Shown one piece after another: positions 41,142 through 51,759 of a DNA stretch of 64,000 nucleotides. The DNA is from Solanum dulcamara. Lineage: Eukaryota > Streptophyta > Magnoliopsida > Solanales > Solanaceae. The DNA lies in NCBI RefSeq assembly GCF_947179165.1, contig NC_077238.1:72110757-72174756 (forward strand), read 5' to 3'. The notes beneath the pieces were generated by a model. That model did not search any database. It was not told the origin of the DNA and saw only the letters and a list, made by a program, of their open reading frames with translations. The stretch's first letter is position 1. Each line of letters starts with the position of its first letter. A program made the translations under genes and the position numbers.

Positions 41142-42830
41142 TGTAATGACTTTGAGGGTCGTTTTCGGAAATTAATGTGAAATTACCATTTTACCTCTAT
41201 AGACTTAAGTTGTGAAAAAGTGATTTTCGGGACCAAATGGAGCTACGGGTCTCGAAATGGGATTCCGTCAGTTCCATCAGCTCCGAAATGTGAAAATTGA
41301 TCAAGGAGAGTCATCGGAAACAGATTTGGGGTTGATATGTGAATTTGAGGTCTTGAGTTGAAAAGTGAAGTTTTAAATTAGTTAGTTTAAATTTGGTCAA
41401 CAAATTGAGTTCAAAGACTTGGATTAGATTTGTGATGATTTCAATAGTTTTGGGGGTGATTCTAACGCTAGAAATGGCTTTTTTTAAAAAAAAATTATTA
41501 TGTGTCTCGTACAACTGATATAAGTAAATCTCTTCATAGGTTGGGACTGATAATTGATATTGTGATGTCCGTGTGGGGGCTTATATGTGTTCTGTAGCCC
41601 TGTGGGGGCCTTATGTGATATTTTATCTGTGATTGATACTGTGTAATCTATGACTTGACTTTGTAGAGATGTGAAGAGATTATTTGACTGGTAATGCCCG
41701 TCTGAGGGGTTGAGTTGAGGGTTTTAAGCATGCATGAGTATTGGGATATTGTTGAGAAAGGGGTGAACACTTAATGAATGTATTTCATTTCCATTACTGT
41801 CTATTGAGGGTGAATATCATTCTTAGGTTAAGTTTTGAGAACTTTGAATCTTGTATTATATGTTGAGTTGAATATTACCTCCAGGCCGTATACATTATGA
41901 TTGCATTCATCTTTATTCATTCTATTATCGATCATTGGGAAGTTGAGAACTGTGGAAACCCTTTTGAAAAAGAAAATATGACATATTTTGTATCCTTGAC
42001 CACGAGATAGGTGGCAAGTGAATGAGACATTAATATCATGAGTCATTGGCCATAAGTTGGGTGGAGAGGTAGTTGATACTTGAGATTGTGACGAGGTATT
42101 TAGTCTGCGAGACCCCCATCGGTCTTTCTTGGTAGCCCATCTCAGCAGACGTATATGACAGGTTGTGTGACAGTCTTGATCCTACCGTATCATTATATCA
42201 TTGCATTCATCATATTACATTGTATTGTATTGATACCTGTGATACTTGACCTATCTGTTTAACTGTGATATTGAGCTGTATTTATGCGTTTACTTCAATC
42301 GCGCCGTTCTATATAAATTGACGGCAGCGTAGCCGGAGTTAGACTTTTCTGCATACAGGTGAAAGCGTTCCTTAGTTTATTTCATAGATTTTAATTAATT
42401 TCTTATACTCAGTCGGTTAAACCTACTGAGTACATGTGGATTATACTCACCCTTACTCCTGTGACCCTTTTTGATGTGGATTATACTCACCAGTCAGGGT
42501 ACCCAGAGCGGTAGTTTATTCTCGCAGGTTCATCGCCATTGGATCAGTGGTGAGATCTTGGGATCCAGATTGCCACTAGCCCGTCTTTCATTTACAGTCT
42601 TTTATATATTCAGAGACTTTAACTATGTATTCAGATTCAGATTTGTATTTAGATTCTCTTAAAACTCATGACACCAGATTTTGGGTATTTTCATGGTTGT
42701 CCTTTATTTTGCGTTTATTTGTGGCTTGACTTTTGTTTTGGGAGTCTCATAGGGTTTTACTTTTTGGCTTATACATCGGAATGAGATTTGGAATGTGTGT
42801 CATCATGACCTTGATTTTTGGATCGTGACA
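41142..42830 (+). mobile_element. Solo LTR (gypsy-type) inserted in LINE gamma
   Basis: 1,689 bp with TG...CA ends (TGTAATGACTT to GATCGTGACA), flanked by 'tgaaa' (41137-41141) and 'taaaa' (42831-42835), a one-mismatch 5-bp target duplication. The beta LINE is continuous here ('gatcatgaaagctttcaagg', about 22723-22742). No internal domain, so recombination between two LTRs probably removed the interior. The 3' part holds an imperfect tandem duplication ('gtggattatactcacc' at 42437 and 42476). ORFs inside are unsupported. Strand given by the TGTAATGAC start. Confidence 0.75.
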
Positions 42831-42988
42831 TAAAAGCTCCCTAAGGAAAGGGTATGGTTAACAATTCCATCAAAGCTTACAAAATAGAGAATTAGACACG
42901 TCACAAATAGACCTAAAACCTACCCCTCCTTCTGCCTTAGGAAGACATAAAGTATTCCAATTTAACCAATGTTTGTTTTTCTTGTTTG

Positions 42989-43044
42989 TTGTTTTGTTCT
43001 AGCGGGAGCTTAAGTGCACCGGGCTGCCCGTTGTTTTGTTCTAG
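42989..43044. mobile_element. 28-bp SINE-like fragment with 14-bp target duplication
   Basis: 'ttgttttgttctag' at 42989-43002 is repeated exactly at 43031-43044. Between them lies 'cgggagcttaagtgcaccgggctgcccg' in two parts (43003-43016 and 43017-43030). This motif resembles the 'gtgcaccgggctgccc' segment common in Solanaceae SINEs. The beta LINE at ~22890 lacks it. Confidence 0.65.
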
Positions 43045-43053
43045 AAAACATAG

Positions 43054-43330
43054 TGTTAAGTTTTATCAATTTAGAATCAGCTATCTAACAAGTAAAGAAA
43101 GAAGATGAAGAAGAGAAGAGACAACAGTGATTTCATTTTTGTGTATGTAAACAATGCATTACACATGCCCTTATATAGAGCATTGTTAGCTTATCTTTCT
43201 AGCTAACTTTGTAACTGAATTCTGTTATAACAAACTAACAAACCCAAAGTCTAATTTGTAACTAACTTCCAACTCATCACTCCAACTAACTTTCCAGCTC
43301 AGCATTTTACTTCTTCAGCATTATTTAACA
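43054..43330 (-). repeat. Copia 3' LTR
   Basis: Starts TGTTAAGTTTTATCAATTTA and ends TTATTTAACA. Preceded (minus) by a polypurine tract at 43331-43345, 'gcttgagggggtg'. Confidence 0.95.
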
Positions 43331-43345
43331 CACCCCCTCAAGCTG
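43331..43345 (-). other. Copia polypurine tract
   Basis: Minus strand 'cagcttgagggggtg', directly adjacent to the 3' LTR. Confidence 0.85.
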
Positions 43346-46300
43346 GTGTGTTGAAAACATTGAACATACCAAGCTTGGAAACCATCAACTTATGCTGAGC
43401 AACACCCAAACTCTTAGTTAACACATCTGCAATCTGTGAGGCTGTGGGAATAAACTATGGTTGGACCAGCCCACTCTTGATCTTTTCTCTAACAAAATGG
43501 CAATCAGTCTTTATGTGTTTGGTTCTTTCATGGAATATAGGATTAGAGGCTATCTGTATGGCTGCTTGATTGTCACAGTACAATGTGACAGGAGTAGGAA
43601 CATTGCAGTTTAACTCTTGCAGCAGCCCATACACCCAAGTCAGTTCAGCCACTGCCATCGTCATGCTCCTATACTCAGCTTCAGCTGAGCTTCTACTGAC
43701 TGTCTGCTGCTTCTTTGATTTCCAGGACAAAAGAGCACCCCTAACTTCACTACATATCCTGTGACTGACCTTCTAGTGCTAGGACAGGCTGCCCAGTCAG
43801 AGTCACAATATATAGCTAACTCTGATGCTGTATTGGATGGGAAGAATAGACCAAGACCTGGTGATCCTTTCAAATATCTCACCATCCTCATAGCTGCATC
43901 CAAATGAGACTGTTTAAGCCTTTGCATGAACTGACTCTGGACAGCAAAACAAATGTTTCGCCTAGTGATGGTGAGGTAGATTAATTTTCCAATCAATTTT
44001 TGATACCCAACCAAGTCTTCTACTTCAGGATCAACTTTGTTTCCCACATGAACATCATAATCCACTGTTGTGAGCTTGTGATTTTCTTCTAATGGTGTAG
44101 AAGCTGGCCTTGCACCACTGAGTCCTACTTCTGAAATTAACTCCAAGCTATACTTCCTTTGGTTTAGGAGTATTCCCTTCTCAGACCTCATAACTTCAAT
44201 GCCAAGAAAGTATCTCAAAGTCCCTAAGTCCTTAACCTTGAAGTGAGTATGCAAGGTACTTTTAGCATCTTCTACCAGTTCAGGTGTGCTACCTGTTATC
44301 AACAAATCATCCACATACACTAGTATAATAGCAATGTCCACCCCTACCTTCTTTGTAAACAGAGAATGGTCATATGCACTTTGTGAGTACCCTGCATTGA
44401 CCAATGCATCTGTAAGTTTGATATTCCACTGCCTTGAGGCTTGTTTCAAGCCATATAGAGATTTGACAAGCTTGCAGACCTTCTTGTCTCCCTTTTTACA
44501 GAATCCTTGTGGCATATGCATGTAGACATCTTCATATAAGTCCCCTTGTAAGAATGCATTGCTAACATCCATTTGTGATATAAGTCAATGCTTAGATGCA
44601 GCCAAACTTATCACAGTTCTAATAGATACCATCTTTGCCACTGGTGAGAAAGTATCATGGAAATCCAACCCTTCCTTTTGATTGTATCCTTTGGCCACAA
44701 GTCTAGCTTTAAACCTCTCAATTTCACCATTAGACGTGTACTTAATTTTGTATACCCATTTTGAACCTATAACATGTTTGTCAACTGGAAGATCAACAAT
44801 ATTCCAAGTATGATTCTCTTCCAAGGCCTGTATCTCTTGCTTCATTGCTTCAACCCACCTCTGATCTTTAGAAGCCTCTTGGAATGATTGAGGTTCAAGT
44901 GCAGTTGAAAATGCACTTAAGTATGCTTGATAGTTAGGAGATAGATTGGTATAGGAAATGTAATCAGAAATGGGAAACACAGATGCCTGACTGGTTGTCT
45001 TCTTAGATACTACAAAATCCTGCATCCATATGGGAGGTTTGGTTGTCCTAGTACTGATTCTTCTTACTTCTGGTTCTGCTGGTATGCCATGAAGAGGACC
45101 TGCTCCTACAACCTCTTCTGGACATGTGGTATCATTTATCACATTTTCTGCATTGTCTGACCTTTCTATCACAGCTTCAGGTAGATCTGCTACTGAAGAT
45201 TCACCAATATTTACTTCTTCTACTGGCAAAGTCTTATTAGTTTCTTCCTGCATAGCCTGTTCTCTATCAATTGCAATTGGCAAAGCATGCTCATGTATAT
45301 CTGTGCAGGGGCAGGACAAAATATGTCATCAAGATCTGTTTTAGCCCCCTTAAAAGGAAATATAGATTCCCTAAAGCTGACATCCCTACTAACCAGAAAA
45401 ACACTAGCTTCCATGTCAAAAAGTCTATAACCTTTTTGTGTTTCTTCATAGCCAAGTAGGACAACCTTCCTTACTCTAGAATCAAACTTGTTCCCTCTAG
45501 GCAACATTGTAGCAAAACAAAGACAATCAAAGACCCTGAGATGATCTAAGATTGCAGGTTTACCATGCAGGACCTCAAATGGTGACTTCCATTGCAGGAC
45601 ATTGGATGGTAACTTGTTGATAAGATAAACAGTTGTTTGTACACAATCACCCCAAAACCTATGGGGGATCCCACTTTGAAACTTTAAGGCTCTTGCAACC
45701 TCCAAAATGTGTCTGTTTTTTCTCTCCACAAGTCCATTTTGCTGGGGGGGGATAGGGACAACTACTTTGATGCACAATCCCTAAAGAGGAGAATAATTCA
45801 TGACAATTGGAATTGATGAACTCTTTCCCATTATCAGATCTCAGAATTTTGACATTGACAGCATACTGATTTTTTACTTTATACAAGAAATCTTTCAACA
45901 CAACAATCACTTCACATTTAGATTGTATTAAACAAATCCAAGTGTATCTACTGAAGTCATCTACAATAGTCACAAAATAGTGCTTCCTATCATAGGTGGG
46001 AACATTGAAAGGTCCCCATACATCAACATGTAATAGATGGAAACAACCAGTAGTTTTAGATGTACTGAGGGGAAACTTGAGCCTACTTTGTTTAGCCATA
46101 GGACATACTATGCAAAGCTGTTGCTGTTCTTTACACATTTTTATTTCTAAGTCACCAATGCTATTGAATACCTCCATAGAAGGATGGCCAAGTCTGTTAT
46201 GCCATAAGGCTGACTCTGACTGATCTTTTATTACTGCTTCTGCTGTGATTGATTCTTCCTCCTTCAGCCAGTATAATCCATCATATTCTCTACCAATCCC

Positions 46301-47785
46301 CAACACCTTGCCACTGTAGAGATTCTGAAATATGCAGAATTGTGGATAAAAGTTGACTGAACAACAAAGCTCCTTAGTTATCTTAGATATTGATAACAAG
46401 TTGAACTTGAAATCAGGCACACATAAGACATCTTTAAGTTTGTGATTTTTAAAAATAATTGTTTCTCTTGTGTGTGTTATATTACATTTATCTCCTGTAG
46501 GAACCTGAACTCTATTATTTTGTTGTCTGTCAGCAGCTTTAAGATTATTCAACACTCTCCTAAGTGGTGTTATATGATGAGAAGCTCCTGAGTCTACAAT
46601 CCACTCACACTGCTGTACTTGTGATAACAAAGATGATATACCTGCAAAATTGCAATGATATTCACCTGTGTAACCTTGTGACTGTTGTTCCTGTGTTTTT
46701 CCTTTCAAGTTCATGTAGTGCTGATATTGCTCCTCTGAAAGATAATGACCTCCACCTGATGATCTAAAGTTCGTTTCACCTCCAGCTTCAGTTACAGCAA
46801 CTTCAGTTATAGCAGCATGATGTGCTTGTGGATAGTTCCTTCCTGGATTACTTGGTCCTGTACTATTTCCTCCTTGTGTTGCTAGATGCTTCTTACTTTT
46901 AAAATCAGGAGGATAGCCAATCAACCTATAACAATTCTTCTTCAAATGACCTTTATATCCACAGTGATCACATACAGTACCAGGAACAGTACCTATAGTT
47001 CCACCATTCATAGGCCTTTTAGATCTAAAATTACCATCTCTATTCGCAGCCAGCAAACTTAGGGAATCTCGAGTGAGATCAACTACTCCTAGTTTCCTTT
47101 GACTCTCTTCCTGTACTACTACAGAGTATGCTTGATTCACACTTAAAATTGGTGTTCTAAGAAGAATATCACTCCTTACATGGCTGTAAGTCTCATTTAA
47201 TCCCATTAGGAATTGTAGCAATCTTTGATTATTCAAATGCAATAGGTATTCACCTGATTCTGTACCCTCACAGATAGAAGGCTGAGGTGCTAATAGCTCC
47301 AGTTCATCCCAGCAATCCTTCAACTTAGAATAATAGACAATGATTGAATTTGTACCTTGTGTCATCATGACAATTTCTTTCCACAATTGATATATCCTAG
47401 TGAGGTTTGATTTGTGAAATCTTTCTTTAAATTCATCCCACACTTTCTTTGCAGTCGAGGCAAGTACTATACTAGAGATTAACTCTGGCGCAACTACTCC
47501 ACTGATCCATGAGAGGACTAAAGCATTACATCTATCCCATTGTTTTGCCAATTCTCCCTTGTAGATGCTTTGAGTGCAGCTTCCGTCAATCAGACCTATC
47601 TTATTCTTCTCCAACAAAGCTAGTGCCATTGATCTACTCCACAATGTATAATTTTCTGGCCCTGTCAACTTTAAACTAATCAATGTAGCCCCTGGTATAT
47701 CTGAAGGCTGTAAAAATAGGGGATGAGTGTAGTCTATTTGTGAAATCTGAGTGGTTTCTTTCTGTGACTCCTCTGAGCTACCCAT
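43346..47785 (-). pseudogene. Copia polyprotein (gag-protease-integrase-RT-RNase H), frameshifted
   Basis: Start at 47785 (MGSSEESQKETTQ). Gag includes LKLTGPENYTLWSRSMALAL; the zinc knuckle is CDHCGYKGHLKKNC (~46940-46980). Protease: WIVDSGASHHITP (~46600). GAG-pre-integrase: LWHNRLGHPSM (~46200). Integrase: HVDVWGPFNVPTYD...FVTIVDDFSRYTW and 'ILRSDNGKEF'. A frameshift lies at an 8-G run (about 45744-45751); the frame resumes 45777-45220 (QNGLVERKNRHILEVARAL) and shifts again near 45310 into 45319-44585 (WNIVDLPVDKHVIGSKWVYK). A TGA at ~44582 replaces a Trp before MDVSNAFLQGDLYEDVYM (44572-43661) with catalytic YVDDLL. A third shift near 43735 leads to RNase H (SRSSAEAEYRSM, CDNQAAIQIASNP, 43730-43455), and a stop near 43454 precedes the last ~35 codons. 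Close to intact otherwise. Confidence 0.9.
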
Positions 47786-47820
47786 GGCTTCAACTGTTGA
47801 GCTTTAACTACAGCGATCGA

Positions 47821-47833
47821 CGCTCTGATACCA
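47821..47833 (-). other. Copia primer-binding site (tRNA-Met type)
   Basis: Minus strand TGGTATCAGAGCG immediately after the 5' LTR, matching the 3' end of initiator tRNA-Met as used by most plant Copia elements. Confidence 0.9.
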
Positions 47834-48110
47834 TGTTAAGTTTTATCAATCTAGAATCAACTATCTAACAAGTAAAGAAAGAAGATGAAGAAGAGAAGAG
47901 ACAGTAGTGATTTCATTTTTGTGTATGTAAACAATGCATTACACATGCCCTTATATAGAGCATTGTTAGCTTATCTTTCAAGCTAACTTTGTAACTGAAT
48001 TCTGTTATAACAAACTAACAAACCCAAAGTCTAATTTGTAACTAACTTCCAACTCATCACTCCAACTAACTTTCCAGCTCAGCATTTTACTTTTTCAGCA
48101 TTATTTAACA
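47834..48110 (-). repeat. Copia 5' LTR
   Basis: 277 bp, same length and ends as the 3' LTR. A 'tatatag' box ('cccttatatagagcattg', near 47950-47965) lies inside on the plus text. Reading on the minus strand it falls upstream of the PBS, so it is at best a weak promoter candidate. Confidence 0.9.
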
Positions 48111-48359
48111 CATAGCAAAAATGCTATGTATATGCCTTACTACCCCTATAGGTGGATTGAAAGCTGACAATAAGTGAATGAGAATTCCCTGAAGAACATG
48201 ATTAATAAGTACAACCCTTTTCTCCATAAGATAGCATTGTTTCTTTCCATTCCTCGACCTTATTACCAATCTTTTTTACAATGGAGTCATAGTAGCAAAT
48301 CTTGTTCCTTCTATAAAAATTAAGACAACCTAAGTATATGACAGGAAAAGTACCTGGTT

Positions 48360-49254
48360 TGATTTGTGTTACTTTTTTATTCTAGCCACCACTCTTGCTC
48401 TAACCTTCTAATGTACATAAAAAGCACTTTTACTAAGATTGATTAGTTGCCCTGAAGTTTCCTCGTATTTCTTCAGAACTGACATAGACCTCTTCTCTGC
48501 TGAAACAAATAAATAGTATCAATCGCATACGCCAAATCGTTAATCGGAGCACTCCATTTAGGAAGACCAAATCCTTTGAAATCTTCTCTCTTATTCAAAG
48601 CATTAAGTCCCCTAGATAAGGCTTCTGCAGCAATAACAAACAAAGTTGTTGATAAAGGATCTCCCTTGTTTACACCCCCGTTGATTTTAAAAACCTTGAG
48701 CCTGTCAATTGGTAAGTACAAAGTACCCGTTGTTGGTCAGTAGTCTGTAAACAATGTCAATAAGCATCTTGCTAAAACCAAACTTTCTTAAGACCTTCGT
48801 AAGGAAAAGCCAAGATAGCTTGTCATAGGCTTTATTCATGTCCAACTTAACCACATTTGCAGATTTGGTCCTTATTCTGATATCTCTTATAGTTTATTGA
48901 GCCAATAAACCTTTTTCCACAATGCTTTTGCCCTAAATAAATCATGTCTAGTTTAAAGAGATTAATCGAGGCAATAATAACACCATTCTTTCATGTACCA
49001 CTCTGGAAATCACTTTATTTATGAAATTGTTAAGGCTTATGGAACATTAGAAAAATTGTTTACATGATCTTTTTTGGGTAGTAGGGCCAGATTTTTGTGA
49101 GTGAAAAATCTTGGTTACTCCTAACCTCCGAAAAAGGCTTGTACAATAGTTATTAAGTCAATTGCAATTTTGATAGAAAATCACTGTAAATCCATCAAGA
49201 CCGCTAGAACTTTCCCCACTAAGCACAAATACTGCCTCTTTCAAATGATGGTTT
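48360..49254 (-). pseudogene. LINE gamma: reverse transcriptase domain
   Basis: 48473-48721 encodes 'VFKINGGVNKGDPLSTTLFVIAAEALSRGLNALNKREDFKGFGLPKWSAPINDLAYAIDTIYLF' in overlapping pieces. This is RT motif B (GDPLS) followed by the catalytic loop, where Y-A-D-D is Y-A-I-D and so disabled. Upstream parts (48750-49254) match the beta RT region with stops, and the segment is cut off at 49254. Confidence 0.75.
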
Positions 49255-50350
49255 GATCTGGAGTCTTGAGGAGTTACGAATTAGTCTTGAAAACGTGTTT
49301 TAAATGAAAGAACTGATGATTGAGATGTTATTGACTTTTATTAGAGTCCAATGTTACTAGATGATATGTTATTAAATAAATGATTTGATTGAGATATGAG
49401 CACATAGAGTCTTATGAGAGTATTATTGAGCACTGATTTGGGTAAGAGTAAATAATAACTCAAATACCATTAACTACATAGCCAGTGTAGGATAGACACT
49501 ATGTCTTTCTAATCCCAAAAGAAAGACTTTGATTAATTGTGGATCCAATGAAGTTGATCGTCCTTTACTTTGGCAAAGGATTGGATGTTGCGGCAACAAC
49601 AATGCAAAGTGTTGTATCATCACAAGCTCAGAAGTAATGATTATCAGTTAGAGAAACTCTTTAATAATAATAATGAATGGTTTGATTTGGTTGAATTGCA
49701 TACTATTAAATCTATTTTTGAAAGCAGTGTTTATTTTAAAACTTTCATGCTTATTGAGTAGAGTCGAGTTTAGAGTTTCGCTCCTCGAGTTGAGTTGAAT
49801 GATGTTTAGTCTTATTGATCATATTTCCATTATAACTATTTTACATACTCGTACATTTCATGTACTACTGTCAATTGGCCTTCATCATTTCATGATGCAA
49901 ATACAGGTGCTTGAGATCATCAACGGACGCTATGTTAAAGATCTATTTCCCTTTTTGATAATGGTGAGACCTCCTTGCTTTCGGAGGAATCATATTTATT
50001 TCACTCTTATTATGAGTAGTTTCTTTTGAGGAAGCTGTGGGCTTGTCTCAGGACCTTCTGAATAGTTGATAGAGGCTTGTAAATAATGATAGGATAGAGT
50101 TGATGTTTTCCCTTACGAAATGGTTTTGAACAATTGTTCTCATGTTTATTGAGTTGACTTGATTTGTAATTTAAAACTATCTTTTATTAAGTTGTTGAGT
50201 CTTTAGCCCACTCGAATGTCTTAATTGATTTGTCTAAGTCTTCTACTGAGCTGATTGAATGAGTGACTAGACTAACTAGTTCGCTTGGGGGGCCATCAAT
50301 GGTCTTCGAGTGCTAGTCACGCCTAGGGTACCCTCTTGGGGCGTGAAACA
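49255..50350 (+). repeat. Gypsy C 5' LTR, 5'-truncated
   Basis: Homologous to the promoter-distal half of the gypsy A LTR ('gagcactgatttgggtaagagtaa', 'gatcatatttccattataac'-type blocks, 'cctagggtaccctcttggggcg'). It ends GCGTGAAACA at 50350, just before the PBS. The TGTAACACC start is missing because the LTR is fused to LINE gamma at 49254. ORFs at 49570 and 49799 are unsupported. Confidence 0.7.
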
Positions 50351-50370
50351 CTTGGTATTAGAGCACAGAG
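50351..50370 (+). other. Gypsy C primer-binding site
   Basis: 'cttggtattagagcacagag' immediately after the LTR end CA. Similar to the mutated site of gypsy A at 13301-13320. Confidence 0.65.
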
Positions 50371-50541
50371 TTCAAGCGTCCTAGGGTGTCTTTCTTATGG
50401 GTGTGTATTGCTCCACACTTATAATCAGGAGGCTACAAGACATTAGGAATTGTTTCACTTCTTCGTATTTTGAGTTCATCCGACAGAGTTTAACTCAATA
50501 AAATCTCTTTTCTAATTTGTATGTTTACGCATTTGCTGATA

Positions 50542-51735
50542 ATGCCTCCTCAACGTACAGCCAGCTAGAGGAACACCAACAACACCGAGGTTCCACTCAC
50601 AGTCTGGGGTGAGAACTAGGGACCGATCTACATGATCTACTTAGATGCACCAGATGCGTACTACTCAACCTTCTCCTATTTTAGAGGTAGATTTTACAGG
50701 AGTTATCACCATGCTTACTCAGTTGGTAGCTTCTCAGAGTGGTAAAAGAGGATTACTATCTCCTAGCTCTAGTTCTAAAGAGTCATCTGCCGACACAATG
50801 ATTAGAGATTTTCTGAGAATGAATCCTCCAGTCTTCATAGGTTCCAAGGTTGAAGAAGATCCCCAGAATTTCATTGATTAGATGTGGAAGATTCTGAAAG
50901 CGATGCATGATACTGAAGTTAAGGGGGTTAAGTTGGTTTCCTATCAGCTCAAGGTGTTTCTAATGTTTGGTAAAACTAGTGGGAGAAGAGTCGTCATGAG
51001 GATGTTGATCCTACTGTTTGGGATGAGTTCGAGGGAACATTCTTTGATATCTTCTTTCCCAAAGAATTGAGGGAAGCGAAAGTTGAAGAATTCATGAATT
51101 TGAAGCAAGAGGGGTTGATTATGAAGGAGTACAACCTTAAGTTCATTCAACTATCTAAATATGCTCCGGAGATAGTCCCTACTGTGAGATCGAATATGAG
51201 GAAGTTTGTATCTTATTTGGGAAAACATGTGAAGATAGAGTGCAAGGCATCGTTGGTGATTTTTGACATGGATTTCTAGGCTTATGGTGTATGCACAATA
51301 GGTTAAGGATAACAAGAAGAAAGACAGAAAAAAGCATTTGAGCAAGAAGGCCAAATCAACCGGACATGAGAATGAGCAGAAACAAAGTAAGGGCAACAGG
51401 TTCTTCTTCAAGAAAAGGTCTTTTAACTATGCTTCATCATCGGTAAGTGCACCTATGCCAAATATCTGGTATGATCAGAAGGCACAGAATCACCAAAACT
51501 TACAAAGTCAGAGTACCCAATCCTAAGGAAGTGTGGCTCAAGGTTCGAAAGGGAATTCGCCTTGTGCCAAGCATGGTAAAATCTACTTAGAAAGTGCATA
51601 GAGGGTGTGAATAGTTGTTTTACGTGTGGTCAAGTGGGCCATTTTCAGAGAGAGTGTCTGACGTGGGGCAACAAAGCCCAATCTTTTACTACAGCCCCAC
51701 CAGTTTGAGGTAATTAGAGAGCTGTTACTTTAGGT
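50542..51735 (+). pseudogene. Gypsy C gag with zinc knuckle
   Basis: ATG at 50542 (MPPQRTAS), the same start as gypsy A gag. 50645-50881 holds VDFTGVITMLTQLVASQSGK and 'IRDFLRMNPPVFIGSKVEEDPQNFID', followed by a stop. 51067-51279 encodes 'NLKQEGLIMKEYNLKFIQLSKYAPEIV'. 51338-51526 is the basic linker. The zinc knuckle near 51610-51660 is CFTCGQVGHFQREC. Retrotrans_gag family by comparison with gypsy A. Several stops and shifts. Confidence 0.8.
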
Positions 51736-51759
51736 ACGGGCAGAGGTTCAAACCGTCTG

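Larger units (their letters stand above)
43054..48110 (-). mobile_element. Ty1/copia retrotransposon with both LTRs
   Basis: LTRs of 277 bp at 43054-43330 and 47834-48110 with TGTTAA...TTAACA ends. The 5-bp target duplication 'catag' is perfect (43049-43053 and 48111-48115). They differ at 6 of 277 positions by my count (about 2.2%). Domain order gag, protease, integrase, RT, RNase H on the minus strand is diagnostic of Copia. The polyprotein is broken by three frameshifts and two stops. The insertion sits in LINE gamma. Confidence 0.95.
39520..49254 (-). mobile_element. L1-type LINE (copy gamma) with three nested insertions
   Basis: LINE sequence at 39520-41141, 42831-43053 and 48111-49254, interrupted by a solo LTR, a 28-bp SINE-like piece and a Copia element. 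It contains RNase H, zf-RVT and RT regions on the minus strand. It is truncated inside the RT-endonuclease linker at 49254 ('actgcctctttca'), where gypsy C LTR sequence begins. Homologous to copy beta (22635-29823). Confidence 0.8.

Noticed and set aside
49570..50029. Two ORFs of 63 and 76 aa
   Set aside because: Within the gypsy C LTR and not conserved in the gypsy A LTRs.
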